64,000 nucleotides of DNA from JAWLHK01 sp041690355 [NCBI: bacterium] (GTDB lineage Bacteria; J088; JAWLBW01): NCBI GenBank assembly GCA_041690355.1, contig JAWLHK010000010.1, positions 1-64,000 of the forward strand, in the 5' to 3' direction. Made by a program: the position numbers and the translations under genes. Shown piece after piece: positions 8,952 to 17,759 of the stretch. Position 1 is the first letter of the stretch; every line of letters begins with the position of its first letter. Under the pieces are notes generated by a model. The model searched no databases and had not been told where the DNA came from. It worked only from the letters and a program-made list of their open reading frames with translations.

Positions 8952-9230
8952 TCAGTCTGCGAGGGGACCTTCCTGCTGGCCTCGCTCGTGGTCGCGTTGT
9001 TCCTTTCGGCGCCGGCTGCCTGTTGCGCTTTTTTGCGGAGGCAGGTCCACGCCGGCGCGGCGAGCTTTCGAATAGCCGATCGCAATGGCCTGACGGGGAT
9101 TCTTGACGCCGTGCTTTCCCTCTTTGACGTGCTCGATCTCTTCTTTTAGGAACTCTCCCGCCTGGGTACTCGGCGCCTTGCCTTCTTGCTTGTCCTTCCG
9201 TGCCCGCTCGATGGTCTTTTTCTCCGGCAT
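8952..9230 (-). CDS. DUF6496 family small basic protein
   Basis: The 92-residue highly charged protein has the conserved family core MPEKKTIERARKDK, then TQAGEFLKEEI and QAIAIGYSKARRAGVDLP, as I recall it for DUF6496 proteins of Proteobacteria. No enzyme motif is present. The high Lys/Arg content suggests nucleic-acid binding or a stress-related role, but the function is unknown. A strong ribosome site (GGGAGGGG) lies before the ATG. The last 25 residues (SRRRKEQRDHERG...) go beyond the usual core. It is convergent with the KaiC operon, with about 110 bp of plain sequence between them. Confidence 0.82.
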   Translation of the reverse strand: MPEKKTIERARKDKQEGKAPSTQAGEFLKEEIEHVKEGKHGVKNPRQAIAIGYSKARRAGVDLPPQKSATGSRRRKEQRDHERGQQEGPLAD

Positions 9231-9410
9231 ACGATTTCCCCTCCCGAAGCATCGGTTCCATCACAGGATCACAGAGTTTCCTTGACGCCGTGATAACGAG
9301 CGGTGGGACCGACAAGGGGACAGAATGAAATGATGGTCAACAAAGCCGGCCCTAAAGGAGGAAGCGCAGTTCCATTCATTCCCAGTGACTGATTAACAAT
9401 TGAAGTCATG

Positions 9411-9429
9411 TGACTACAATCTGTAGTCA
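9411..9429. promoter_or_regulatory. Perfect palindrome resembling a BlaI/MecI-type operator
   Basis: TGACTACA-ATC-TGTAGTCA is an exact 8-bp inverted repeat with a 3-bp spacer. Its TACA...TGTA core matches the known operator core of BlaI/MecI repressors. It lies about 180 bp upstream of the DUF6496 gene and 35 bp beyond the M20 peptidase stop, without a T-run that would suggest a terminator. No BlaI gene is in the window. Confidence 0.45.
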
Positions 9430-9463
9430 GTCGAAAACCTTTCGCAAAACCCGACCAGACACC

Positions 9464-10855
9464 CTACTCACCCGCCAGCGCCTCGATCAGCGTGCGGTAG
9501 AAGCGGATCCCCTGTTCGAAATTGGCCAGCGAGAGCCGTTCATTCTTGCCATGCACGGTTGCGCGCTCCGCGGCATCGAGCGTGAAGGGGAGAAGACGGT
9601 AAGAGGGAATGCCGGCCTGCGCGAACCAGCGGCTGTCGGTCGTGGCGGGCGAGATTCCGGACGCGAGAAAGCCGTTCGGGATCTCCTTCTCCACCGCGAT
9701 CTTCAGCGCATCCCAGAGTTCCCCTTCGGCCGGCGCGAGCGGCGTATTCCCCCAGTAGTCGTGCGTCTCGATGCGCACGCGCTCGTCGCCGACCACGTCG
9801 TGCAGCGTGGCAAGCACCGCGTCGACATCCGTATCGGGCAGCAGGCGCAGATTGTAGAAGGCCTCGGCCCGCGAGGGGATCACGTTGTCTTTTACACCGG
9901 TGCGCACCATCGTGAGCGCCATCGTATTGCGCACGACCGCATTGGACGCCGGCTTCGACGTGAGCTGCGCGGTGACGAGGGGTCCCGTCAGCCAGCGGTT
10001 GCGCAGCGCGAACCCCTGCACGCCCGCCACCTGCGCGCCCATGGCGTCGAGCAGCCCCTCGACCGGCGGGAGAATCGTGACAGGGAACTCGTAGGCGTTG
10101 AGCTTCGCCAGCGCCCGCGTGAGAATCGTGGGCGCGCTGTCGCCGTGCGGCATGCTGCTGTGCCCGCCGTGCCCCTCGACCGAGACGCGGATCGTCAGGT
10201 AGCTTTTCTCACCGACGGCGACCATGGCCTGATTTCGCCCCGGCACGAAATCGGGAACGACGTAGGACCCCTCGTCGAGGACGAATTCCGGCCGGCCGTA
10301 CGTCTCCATGTGGACGGCGATGTAGCGCTTCGCCCCCTCGACGCCGCCAATCTCCTCATCCGGCGTCACGAGCAGCTGGATTTCCCGATCGGGCTCCATG
10401 TCGGCGGCTTTGAGGCGCGCGATCGCTTCGAGTATCGCCACGCCGGAGGACTTGTTATCGATGGCGCCGCGCCCCCAGACGTAGCCGTCGGCCACGGTGC
10501 CCGCAAAGGGCGGGTGGGTCCACGCGGCATCCTCGCCATGGTCGACGGGAACGACGTCGGCGTGATTGAGAAAGAGCATCGGCGCCTTGCCGGACGGCTT
10601 TGCGGGTATCCAGCGGACGAGCAGCGTGCGGCCATCGAGGACTTGCCACGTCAGGCCCAGCGGCTTCGCATACTCTTCAACCAGGAGCGGAAAATGGCCG
10701 GGGTTTGGCTCCGCGGGGAGAATGGGCGGAACGACCGTGTTCGTCCGCAGGTAGGCAGAAAGCACGCGCACGGGGCGGCTCGCGGCGAAGTCCCCGGCTG
10801 ACGCCGGCACGGGGATCAGGAGCGAAACCAGAAGGGGAACGGCAAGCAGTCGCAT
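9464..10855 (-). CDS. Secreted M20 family metallopeptidase
   Basis: The 463-residue protein has a signal peptide (LLAVPLLVSLLIPVPASA) and all the metal-binding signatures of the M20/PM20D1-like group: HAD in LNHADVVPV (about residue 98), Asp in GRGAIDNKSS (about 131), the catalytic Glu pair in TPDEEIGG (about 166), a metal Asp in VLDEGS and the last His in VHGKNERL (about 435). The dimerisation-domain motif GHGGHSSMP is also present. It is predicted to hydrolyse peptides or N-acyl amino acids in the periplasm with two zinc ions. Length and order fit PM20D1-like carboxypeptidases. It is monocistronic, with no helpful neighbours. Confidence 0.93.
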   Translation of the reverse strand: MRLLAVPLLVSLLIPVPASAGDFAASRPVRVLSAYLRTNTVVPPILPAEPNPGHFPLLVEEYAKPLGLTWQVLDGRTLLVRWIPAKPSGKAPMLFLNHADVVPVDHGEDAAWTHPPFAGTVADGYVWGRGAIDNKSSGVAILEAIARLKAADMEPDREIQLLVTPDEEIGGVEGAKRYIAVHMETYGRPEFVLDEGSYVVPDFVPGRNQAMVAVGEKSYLTIRVSVEGHGGHSSMPHGDSAPTILTRALAKLNAYEFPVTILPPVEGLLDAMGAQVAGVQGFALRNRWLTGPLVTAQLTSKPASNAVVRNTMALTMVRTGVKDNVIPSRAEAFYNLRLLPDTDVDAVLATLHDVVGDERVRIETHDYWGNTPLAPAEGELWDALKIAVEKEIPNGFLASGISPATTDSRWFAQAGIPSYRLLPFTLDAAERATVHGKNERLSLANFEQGIRFYRTLIEALAGE

Positions 10856-11043
10856 GGGAACTCTTCGCGAAGGGGGGAGTCCGAATGCAACAGTATATCA
10901 GCCGCTCAGATCGAGCAATCCCAGCAGCGTGAGCTTAGGGTCGTAGGAGACGTAGATCAGCTCGACGCTCCCGGCGGTAGAGCCTACCCCCCGGATTCAA
11001 CGGCAGGGCAGAGACGGCTTGTATTTCGGTCAAGGTCGCGGGC
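10856..11043. other. Intergenic region with a short orphan coding remnant
   Basis: On the minus strand at about 10930-10995 a stretch reads SVELIYVSYDPKLTLLGLLDLSG before a stop, but the frame is closed upstream by another stop. It may be the tail of a lost gene next to the PAP2 pseudogene. Otherwise nothing was seen. Confidence 0.3.
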
Positions 11044-11503
11044 TCATCGGCGGCCGGCTTCGAACAGCGCGTGAAGGGCAAACGCCCGGGCCGCGCCGAG
11101 GGCCATACCGCTCGCGACGTCGCCCGGATAGTGAACGCCCAGGTAAATGCGGGTGAACCCGACGAGCAGGGTCAGCACGCCCGCGGCTAAGACGAGCGCC
11201 ATGCGATGCCTGCCTCCGCGCACATGCCGGGTCAAGATCAGGGCAAGCGACAGGTAGAACGCGGCGGCCATCAACGTGTGGCCACTGGGATAGGCGTGTC
11301 CGTAGACCTCGACCAAGGCGCGGGACGATTTCGGGGCGCGGGCGGGCGATCCACCCCTTGGCGGCCACGATGAGCAGACCCCCGCCGGCGCTAGCGATTG
11401 CGATCTGGACGGCGTCGATGCGGTAAAGCTCACCCTCGTAGAATTCCTCGGTGACCTCGATGAAGCCGCCGAAAGCGCCCGCCGCGACGGCAAGCAGGAT
11501 CAA
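11044..11503 (-). pseudogene. PAP2-family phosphatase, frameshifted and shortened
   Basis: The three motifs of a PAP2 acid phosphatase are present but split over two frames. KGWIARPRP (motif 1) lies in the frame starting at 11503. YPSGH (motif 2) and TRIYLGVHYPGD (motif 3) lie in the frame ending at 11044. Removing one base near 11310-11325 joins them as RPRPEIVPR-LVEVYGHAYPSGH. Only about 55 residues precede motif 1, and there is no good start (a TTG at 11503). Full-length members have more membrane segments there, so an internal deletion is also likely. The enzyme would have been a membrane lipid phosphatase. Sequencing error cannot explain the shortening, though it could explain the single-base shift. 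Confidence 0.8.
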
Positions 11504-11679
11504 GGGCCGGCATCCAGCGGCGAAGGGGAGAGAGTGCGGGCGTGCCGCAGTATATCACCCGGGACCTTGCAGCCACCGCTTGATCCACTCCCGATGTGGG
11601 ATGCACGTATGCATCGACGCGCACTTGTTTCCGAGCGGATTTCCGCCCTCACGCGCGTGCTTCCTGCGCCCCCTTGCGG

Positions 11680-11685
11680 TAGGAT
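11680..11685 (+). promoter_or_regulatory. -10 box six bases before the start codon
   Basis: TAGGAT is followed by exactly six bases and the ATG at 11692, with no ribosome site. Transcription would begin at or next to the start codon, giving a leaderless message. Confidence 0.45.
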
Positions 11686-11691
11686 CACGGC

Positions 11692-12276
11692 ATGTTGAGG
11701 AAAGCCCTCTGCTTGCTGACCGGTCCGTTTGTCCTGCTTCTGCTGCTTACCGTTGCGAGCGCCGAGGCCGCCGAGCCGCCGGCCACGATTACGGCGCTGG
11801 AAGAGCTCGGTTCCGAAGAGCTGGAGCGGCTCTTCGCGAGCGGCAGCGTTCCCCGCCTTGAAGAGCTCGAAGGGCGGCTGCGAGGCCGTGCAATTCTTCC
11901 GCGGAACGAGGAAGCCTTCTGCGGATGGTGCGAAGGACTGGTTCGCGCGCTGTTTCGAAGTCCCTTCATCCTCTGGGCGGGCAAAGAGTTCTATCGGGAT
12001 CCGGAGGGCGCCTGGAACGCCCGCAACCTCTTCTACTCGGCGTCCTTCGGCCACGGATCGTTCCGGATGCGCCCGGTCATCGCGGCGTCGCCGATGGCAA
12101 AGCGTACCGTCCTGTTTCTCGATTACCGCAACGAACGGAATCCGGCGGTCATCCAGCGCGTGCTCGACGAAGTGGTTGCCGTCGCTCCCGGGCTGTGGCT
12201 TGGCAGGGCCTGGTATCGGGTCGAGCAGGGCGCGCCGGTAGAACTGGTCTGGTTCGCTCTCGAGCAGATTCCGTAG
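11692..12276 (+). CDS. Secreted protein of unknown function with lipocalin-like pattern
   Basis: The 194-residue product has a signal peptide ending at AEA (about residue 26). The mature chain has the order ELERLFASG, LEGRLRGRAIL, WAGKEFYRD, NARNLF, RMRPVIAASPMAKRTVLFLDY, then VAPGLWLGRAWYRV. This order of GRLRG, WxGK, LDY and PGLWLGR elements recalls small beta-barrel proteins of the DUF4334/GXWXG type that bind hydrophobic ligands; this is pattern recognition by eye only. No catalytic residues can be named. It is preceded by a -10 box at six bases and has no ribosome site. It is convergent with mntP. Confidence 0.72.
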   Translation: MLRKALCLLTGPFVLLLLLTVASAEAAEPPATITALEELGSEELERLFASGSVPRLEELEGRLRGRAILPRNEEAFCGWCEGLVRALFRSPFILWAGKEFYRDPEGAWNARNLFYSASFGHGSFRMRPVIAASPMAKRTVLFLDYRNERNPAVIQRVLDEVVAVAPGLWLGRAWYRVEQGAPVELVWFALEQIP

Positions 12277-12349
12277 CGCGTAAAATGCGGGAGCGCGCGT
12301 TACAGCGTGTACCAGAGAGGAAAGATCCCTGGGCGCCTCTCCGAAGCCG

Positions 12350-12928
12350 CTATCCCCCCAGATGCTCCACCAGAATCCGCACGCCGATGGCGATCAGGAT
12401 GAGGCCGCCGAGAAGTTCCGCTTTCTCGGCGAACCGGTGTCCGAGACGGGCGCCGAGCAGCGCGGCCGGAACGCAGAGGGCCGCGGTCACGCCCGAGATG
12501 ACGAGGACCGGTACCCAGATGGCGATGTCGAGCAACGAGTAGCTGAGCCCGACCGCGAGTGAATCGATGCTCGTGGCCAGGCCGGCGACGAGCAGCTGAC
12601 CCGCGCCGGTCGGGGCTTCTTCTTCCTCCTCCTCGTCTTCCTCGGCGAAGGACTCGCGGATCATGTTGCCGCCGATGAGCGCGAGCAGACCGAAGGCGAC
12701 CCAGTGGTCGACCGCCTGGAGCCAGTCGGCAAAGAACCCGCCCGCATACCAGCCGGCAAGCGCCATGATGCCCTGAAAGGCGCCGAAGGTGAGCGCGAAC
12801 GTCAAGGCGGTTTTCCACACCGGACGCCGCTGCCGAGATGCCGCCAGTCCGCCCACCAGCGAGACGGCCACGCTGTCCATAGCGAGGGCGAAGCCGACAA
12901 GAATGTAGGAGACGACCGTCATCCCCAT
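12350..12928 (-). CDS. mntP: Manganese efflux pump MntP
   Basis: This six-helix membrane protein has 192 residues, the usual length of the MntP/YebN family, with two homologous halves. Each half has an Asp-containing motif (ALAMDSVAVSL near residue 17 and ATSIDSLAVGLS near residue 121). The loop between helices 3 and 4 carries an acidic run (DEEEEEE) of the sort that may attract cations. It exports Mn2+ across the inner membrane. Members elsewhere are often under a yybP-ykoY manganese riboswitch; only 46 bp separate this gene from the upstream GH30 gene, so none fits here. It may be co-transcribed with the two glycosidase genes. Confidence 0.93.
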   Translation of the reverse strand: MGMTVVSYILVGFALAMDSVAVSLVGGLAASRQRRPVWKTALTFALTFGAFQGIMALAGWYAGGFFADWLQAVDHWVAFGLLALIGGNMIRESFAEEDEEEEEEAPTGAGQLLVAGLATSIDSLAVGLSYSLLDIAIWVPVLVISGVTAALCVPAALLGARLGHRFAEKAELLGGLILIAIGVRILVEHLGG

Positions 12929-12974
12929 ATTGTGGCAGCCAGGGCGGAGAGGCGCACTCCGGGCCGGGGCGTTT

Positions 12975-14477
12975 CTACCGCCACGTGAACGTTGCCGCCG
13001 ACTGGGGCGGCAGCTCGTACGTGAACGCCCTGCCCGACCAGCGCACCTTGATACTCTGCGGGTTCGGCTGCGTATTGGCCACCAGAAGCCCCTTCGTTCC
13101 GTCCGGATTCAGAAACGCAACCGATTCCACCTGGTTCTCCCAACTGGTACTCTCGATGCGCCGCGCGCTGGGGCGGAAAGCGAGACTCGCGTGCGCCAGG
13201 GCGTAGAATTCCACGTTGTACGTAACGTCGCCGGTACCCTGATCGATCGTGACCACGCCGCGGCAGTTCACGCACCCTCCGTTCTGAGGACCGGCGCTCT
13301 CGTCCAGCGCCAGATTCCAGAAGAGCACGCTCGACGCCCAGTTGCGGATGCCGCCGATGAACAGATTCCGCATCGTCCACACCAGGTCGGGGCCGAAGGA
13401 CGAGCCCATGAGCCCCGTGCATTCGCTGATGAGAATCGCCTTTTCGGGATACGCTTCGTGCACCTCGCTTTGCCGCGCGACTTCGCCTTCGTAGCAGTGG
13501 AAGGCCGTTCCGGTAACGTACTGGCGCGCCTGTGCATCCTCGAGAACCCGGATGGGATATTCGGCGTCGGCCCAGTTGTGGTCGAAGATCCAGATCTCCG
13601 TGCCAGGGGCCCGCGCAGTAAGCTTCGGCCCGAGATGGTTCGCGATGAACGCGGCCTGCTCTGCGGCTTCCATGCGCATTCCCGGATAGCCCGACGGTTC
13701 GAAGAGCGGCTCGTTCTGAGGCGTGATCGAATCGACGGTAACGCCTTCGGAAGCAAATCCCTCGATGTAGCGTACGAGATACTCGGCATAGGCATCGTAG
13801 GCTTCAGGTCGCAGCGAGCCGCCGACCAGCGTTCCGGAGTTCTTCATCCAGGCCGGCGCGCTCCATGGCGTGCCGATCACCCGCAGTTCTCCGTTGATTT
13901 CCTCCATGCGCCGCAGGAGCGGAATCGTGTATGCGCGATCCCGGTCCACGGAAAAACGGGTGAGCTCCGGATCCTCTTCTCCGGTCGGCACATCGCCGAA
14001 GGTATAGGTCGACAGCGCGAAATCACTCGAGCCGACGGGATGACGCACCACGCTCAGGCCGATGCCATCTGGATACGCGAAGAGCCGCTGCAGGAGGGCC
14101 TCGCGCTGCTCCTGACTCATCCGCTCGGCCATCAGCCAGGCGGCGGAGTCGGTGAGGGCTGCGCCGACGCCGTGCATGACCTGGTAGGTGCGCTCTTCAT
14201 CCACCGTAACGGTAAGGTGCTCGCCGCCCGCAGTGTCCTGGCCGAAGAACAGCGGCGGACGTTGCTCCAGCAGATACTCTCCGTCACCGCTGGTCAGCCA
14301 GACGGCGACCTCCGGGGCGGAATCTTCCCGGGCCTCCCGGACAGGCTGTTCCGCTTCAGGCTCGAGTTGCCGCTGAGCCGGCTCGTTCTCGCATGCGGAG
14401 CAGCCGGTCTGCAGCAGAAAAAGCGCGGCCGACAGGAGTGCCCACGGGCGCGCGCTGAAGGATGTCGTCCCCGGCAT
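12975..14477 (-). CDS. GH30 family glucosylceramidase-like lipoprotein
   Basis: The 500-residue protein has a lipobox (LLQTGC at about residues 22-27) and a GH30 (beta/alpha)8 barrel: QVMHGVGAALTDSAAW near residue 98, SVVRHPVGSSDF, GTPWSAPAWMKNSGTLVGG, the acid/base Glu in TPQNEPLF (about 257) and the nucleophile Glu in LISECTG (about 352). The C-terminal beta side domain ends in TFTWR. The family cleaves beta-glucosyl linkages (glucosylceramide, beta-1,6-glucan); the substrate here is not evident. It lies 65 bp downstream of the GH3 lipoprotein in the same direction, so the pair probably act on one glucan or glycolipid at the cell surface. Confidence 0.93.
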   Translation of the reverse strand: MPGTTSFSARPWALLSAALFLLQTGCSACENEPAQRQLEPEAEQPVREAREDSAPEVAVWLTSGDGEYLLEQRPPLFFGQDTAGGEHLTVTVDEERTYQVMHGVGAALTDSAAWLMAERMSQEQREALLQRLFAYPDGIGLSVVRHPVGSSDFALSTYTFGDVPTGEEDPELTRFSVDRDRAYTIPLLRRMEEINGELRVIGTPWSAPAWMKNSGTLVGGSLRPEAYDAYAEYLVRYIEGFASEGVTVDSITPQNEPLFEPSGYPGMRMEAAEQAAFIANHLGPKLTARAPGTEIWIFDHNWADAEYPIRVLEDAQARQYVTGTAFHCYEGEVARQSEVHEAYPEKAILISECTGLMGSSFGPDLVWTMRNLFIGGIRNWASSVLFWNLALDESAGPQNGGCVNCRGVVTIDQGTGDVTYNVEFYALAHASLAFRPSARRIESTSWENQVESVAFLNPDGTKGLLVANTQPNPQSIKVRWSGRAFTYELPPQSAATFTWR

Positions 14478-14542
14478 GGCAAATCGTTGAGAAGCCCCAG
14501 GGGCACGCCGCTGGTGACTCGGCCGCGACGTGCCCCTTCGGA

Positions 14543-17308
14543 CTATTCCTCACCCTCCTGCTGCGGAAGCGTACCCGTCCCACGCAGGCGGATGTCTGCC
14601 GAAGACGAACCGACGAGTATCGGCACGTCGCCGGCCGGAGTGACCCAGCGGTCACTCACCGTATCCCAGTAGGAGAGCGAGTTGCGCTCGAGGTTGACGG
14701 TAACGGCGCGCCGCTCGCCGGGATCCAGCGTGACGCGCTCGAATCCGGCCAGGGCGATCGGCGCGGTCGGGACGTCGGCCGGAAGGTTCCCGACGTAGAC
14801 CTGAACGGTCTCGGTACCCGCGACGCGTCCCGTGTTCTGGACCGTCACCGTGACCTGCAGCGGATACTGTTCCTCCATCCCCGCGGGGGTCCGGCTGACT
14901 CGCAGGCCGTCGTAGCGGAACTCGGTATAGGACAAGCCGTGCCCGAAGGCGTAGCGCGGCTCGAGGTCGAACTCGGCGTGTCCGCGGTAGCCCACGAAGA
15001 TGGTCTCCGAGAACACCTGGTTGGTGCCGGCGCCGGGAAACCGTTCGGGTATGCCGACCGGCGTGCTCTCCTCATCCATCGGAACGGAAATCGGAAGTCT
15101 GCCCGACGGATTCACGTCGCCGAAGAGCACGCGGGCGATCGCGTTGCCCTGTTCCTGCCCGCCATACCAGGCCTGAAGAATCGCAGGCACGGCATCGTCC
15201 CAGGCCGCGGAATTGACGGCGCCCCCGGTCGTGGTGACCACGACCGTCTGCGGATTCGCCTCGGCAACTTCCTGAATCAGCTCCTCCTGTCCGAACGGGA
15301 GGCGCAACGAAGTGCGATCTCCACCTTCACTCGAGTAGTCGCGCACAACGATGACAGCCACGTCGGATTCGGCCGCAAGCCGTGCCGCCTCGGTGCTGCG
15401 GGGCGAAATGACGCGCGTCGGCGGCATCCAGGAGAGCTTGAACTGCGGGCCCACGTCGCGATCTTCGGTACGGGCGTCGTTTACATATTCGACACGCAGG
15501 TCGACGGTATCGCCCTGCTCGAGCGGAACTTCAGCACGCGTCTCGACGATTTCGTCGGGATCGCCCGGGGCCGTCTCCACGACCGGCTCGCCATCGAGGA
15601 ACAGGCGGCCGGTGCCCCGGCTGACAAGTACGAATTCATAGACCCCGTCGGCGGGCACGGTCAGCTCGCCGGTCCAGCGGATGGAAAGGTCGCCGTTGAG
15701 CGTCTGCGGTAGTTCGGGGAACGCCGGCGAAGCGACGGTGAACCCTTCGAAGAGGAAGAAGCCTCCGTTGATGGCCGCATAGGGATCGGTGCGGTCGAGC
15801 TCCGGTTCGCCCGAGAATTCCTGGTTCAGGAAGTACTGCGCGCGCAGCCCGTGTTCGCCATCCGGAGCACGAAGAAAACCGGAGGGGATCGGTTCGGGAC
15901 CGGGCAGGAGCGCCGCCGACGTGAGCGGATCGTTACCCGGATGATATCGCACATCGACCCCTTCGCCGGCCCGGGCGCGGATCGCCTCGAGCGGGCTCAC
16001 GGTGTAGGTCGGGATGACGAGGGCGCTGCCGCCGCCGGCGACCACGTTGTCGGCGTCGGCGCCGAAAACCGCGATGGAGGTGATGTCGTCGCCGAAGGGG
16101 AGCAGGTCATCGTTCTTGAGAAGGACGACCGCCTGCTCGGCAATGGTCCGCGCGAGGTCTCCATGTTCCTCTTCGGGCAGCGGCTCCGGTTCCGGCGGAT
16201 TATCAAACCCGCCCAGAGCAATCCAGGGGCGCAGAATACGCAGGACCGATTCGTCGATACGATCTTCGGAAACCGTTCCGTTCTGAACGGCCTCGAGCAG
16301 CGGTTCGCAGTAGTAGCACGGGATCGGCAGGGCGCCGCCCGTATTGCCCGGCATCTCCTGATCGAGCCCCGCCTCGAGCGACGGCAGCGAACTGAAGGTC
16401 GCGCCGAAGTCGCTCAGCACCCAACCGGCGAAGTCCAGCTGGCCGCGCAGGATTTCGCCGAGGATGAATTCATTTTCGCAGGCGAAATCGCCATTGATCT
16501 GGTTGAAGCCGCACATGACCGCCCCCGGCCGCCCGTCGCGTTGGACGATAGCGAAGGGGCGCACGTAGATTTCCTGCAACGTGCGCTCGTCGACGACCAC
16601 GTTCGACTCGAGCAGGCGCCGTGTCTCCTGGGCATATGCCAGATAGTGCTTGAGCGCCGCTACGACCGGGTTCGACTGGATGCCGAGCACGCTTTCGGCC
16701 CCGAGAACGCCTGTCAGCAGCGGATCTTCGCTGTACGTCTCAAAGGCTCTGCCCCATTGAGGAACCCGTATGATGTCGACCACCGGCGCCAGCAGCACGT
16801 TGTGCCCGGTCAGATCCGCCTCTGCACCGATCAGGGTGCCGTACTCCCGCGCGAGTTCCCGATCCCAGGTAGCGCCCAGCGCAATCGGCGCCGGCATCAG
16901 GGTCGCCTGCTGCTCGTTCGCCTCGGGATTCGCAACCCGCACCCCCACCGGCCCGTCGGCCATCGTCATGGGCGGGATGCCGATTTCGGTAATCGGCGCG
17001 TTGAAGAATCCATAGTTCGGATTGAATTCCCCATGCATCATGTCGACCTTCTGGACCAGCGTCATCTGGTCGAGAAGCGCCTGGGCGCGCTGGGTCGCCT
17101 CGGTGTCGTCGTCCCAGAATTCACTTTCCGGAACGGGGGTCTCCTGCTCTTCTTCCCCATTTCCGTTGCCGTTGTCTGCGGCGGGCGGCCGGGGTTCGAG
17201 AATGTCATCGTCGTCTCCGCAGGCGCCCAGGGCGAGGACTATTACCAGAGCGCCCGGCGCCGTAAGGCGGAAGCAGGAGGGAATGTTACGCGTGCGGCTT
17301 TTCTTCAT
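14543..17308 (-). CDS. GH3 beta-glucosidase lipoprotein with PA14 insert
   Basis: The 921-residue protein starts with a lipobox (ALGAC) and an acidic linker (DDDD...GNGNGEEEQ). The N-terminal GH3 barrel contains MTMADGPVGVR, ALKHYLAYAQE and the nucleophile Asp in VLSDFGATFSS (about residue 298). A PA14 domain sits inside the second domain (about 490-630: GLRAQYFLNQEFSG, LSIRWTGELTVPADGVYEF). The C-terminal Fn3-like domain (about 790-905) follows AFGHGLSYTEF. This is the BglX-PA14 layout known from beta-glucosidases that trim soluble oligosaccharides. With the GH30 lipoprotein downstream it suggests surface breakdown of a beta-glucan or glucolipid. Confidence 0.94.
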   Translation of the reverse strand: MKKSRTRNIPSCFRLTAPGALVIVLALGACGDDDDILEPRPPAADNGNGNGEEEQETPVPESEFWDDDTEATQRAQALLDQMTLVQKVDMMHGEFNPNYGFFNAPITEIGIPPMTMADGPVGVRVANPEANEQQATLMPAPIALGATWDRELAREYGTLIGAEADLTGHNVLLAPVVDIIRVPQWGRAFETYSEDPLLTGVLGAESVLGIQSNPVVAALKHYLAYAQETRRLLESNVVVDERTLQEIYVRPFAIVQRDGRPGAVMCGFNQINGDFACENEFILGEILRGQLDFAGWVLSDFGATFSSLPSLEAGLDQEMPGNTGGALPIPCYYCEPLLEAVQNGTVSEDRIDESVLRILRPWIALGGFDNPPEPEPLPEEEHGDLARTIAEQAVVLLKNDDLLPFGDDITSIAVFGADADNVVAGGGSALVIPTYTVSPLEAIRARAGEGVDVRYHPGNDPLTSAALLPGPEPIPSGFLRAPDGEHGLRAQYFLNQEFSGEPELDRTDPYAAINGGFFLFEGFTVASPAFPELPQTLNGDLSIRWTGELTVPADGVYEFVLVSRGTGRLFLDGEPVVETAPGDPDEIVETRAEVPLEQGDTVDLRVEYVNDARTEDRDVGPQFKLSWMPPTRVISPRSTEAARLAAESDVAVIVVRDYSSEGGDRTSLRLPFGQEELIQEVAEANPQTVVVTTTGGAVNSAAWDDAVPAILQAWYGGQEQGNAIARVLFGDVNPSGRLPISVPMDEESTPVGIPERFPGAGTNQVFSETIFVGYRGHAEFDLEPRYAFGHGLSYTEFRYDGLRVSRTPAGMEEQYPLQVTVTVQNTGRVAGTETVQVYVGNLPADVPTAPIALAGFERVTLDPGERRAVTVNLERNSLSYWDTVSDRWVTPAGDVPILVGSSSADIRLRGTGTLPQQEGEE

Positions 17309-17459
17309 GAGACTCCTCAGGCTTCAGGGATCGCGGGCCCGGACCTACGACGGTCCCGGCTGCGAGGTGATTAGTTCCACTGTAAGCGCGCGAGGATGTG
17401 CTCGAAACAGTGAGCGGCGGCCATGCTGCAGTTTACGGCGTCGTCAGGCGGGAGAAGCG

Positions 17460-17759
17460 TCAGCTCCGGGTATCGACGCCCCGCTTCTGCGCGGTGCGGT
17501 TCTTTTCGACGATACCGATGATGATGAGGACGAAACCGATCAGGCGGATCACATAGGCCCAGGTCGTCTGTTCGAGCCAGCTGAAGGTCGCCAGCACGGC
17601 GAAGCGCTGCACGGCAAGCATCCCGAAGGCGGCTGCAAACCAGGCGAACAGGCGATCGTGCGTGTCGCGCCAGAAACGAAGAAAGAACAGCCCGGCGAGG
17701 GCATGGCCAAGTGCCAGGGCCCCTGAGGCGAAGGCGACCCAGAGCGCGGTCTGGTTCAT
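17460..17759 (-). CDS. DUF5985-type small membrane protein
   Basis: The 99-residue protein has three predicted membrane helices (residues 5-27, 36-58, 66-88) with WRDTHDRLFAWFAAAF between the first two. It matches my memory of DUF5985 proteins, which often occur as adjacent pairs. The start overlaps the end of the next gene upstream by 4 bp. Function unknown. The pair beside a large cytosolic kinase could be its membrane partner, but this is only context. Confidence 0.78.
   Translation of the reverse strand: MNQTALWVAFASGALALGHALAGLFFLRFWRDTHDRLFAWFAAAFGMLAVQRFAVLATFSWLEQTTWAYVIRLIGFVLIIIGIVEKNRTAQKRGVDTRS

Noticed and set aside
9410-10801. 463-codon plus-strand frame opposite the M20 peptidase
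   Set aside because: Antisense shadow of a gene with all catalytic motifs; its composition is Arg/His-rich as expected for a shadow.
12929-12974. yybP-ykoY manganese riboswitch before mntP
   Set aside because: Only 46 bp separate mntP from the gene upstream, too short for the element.
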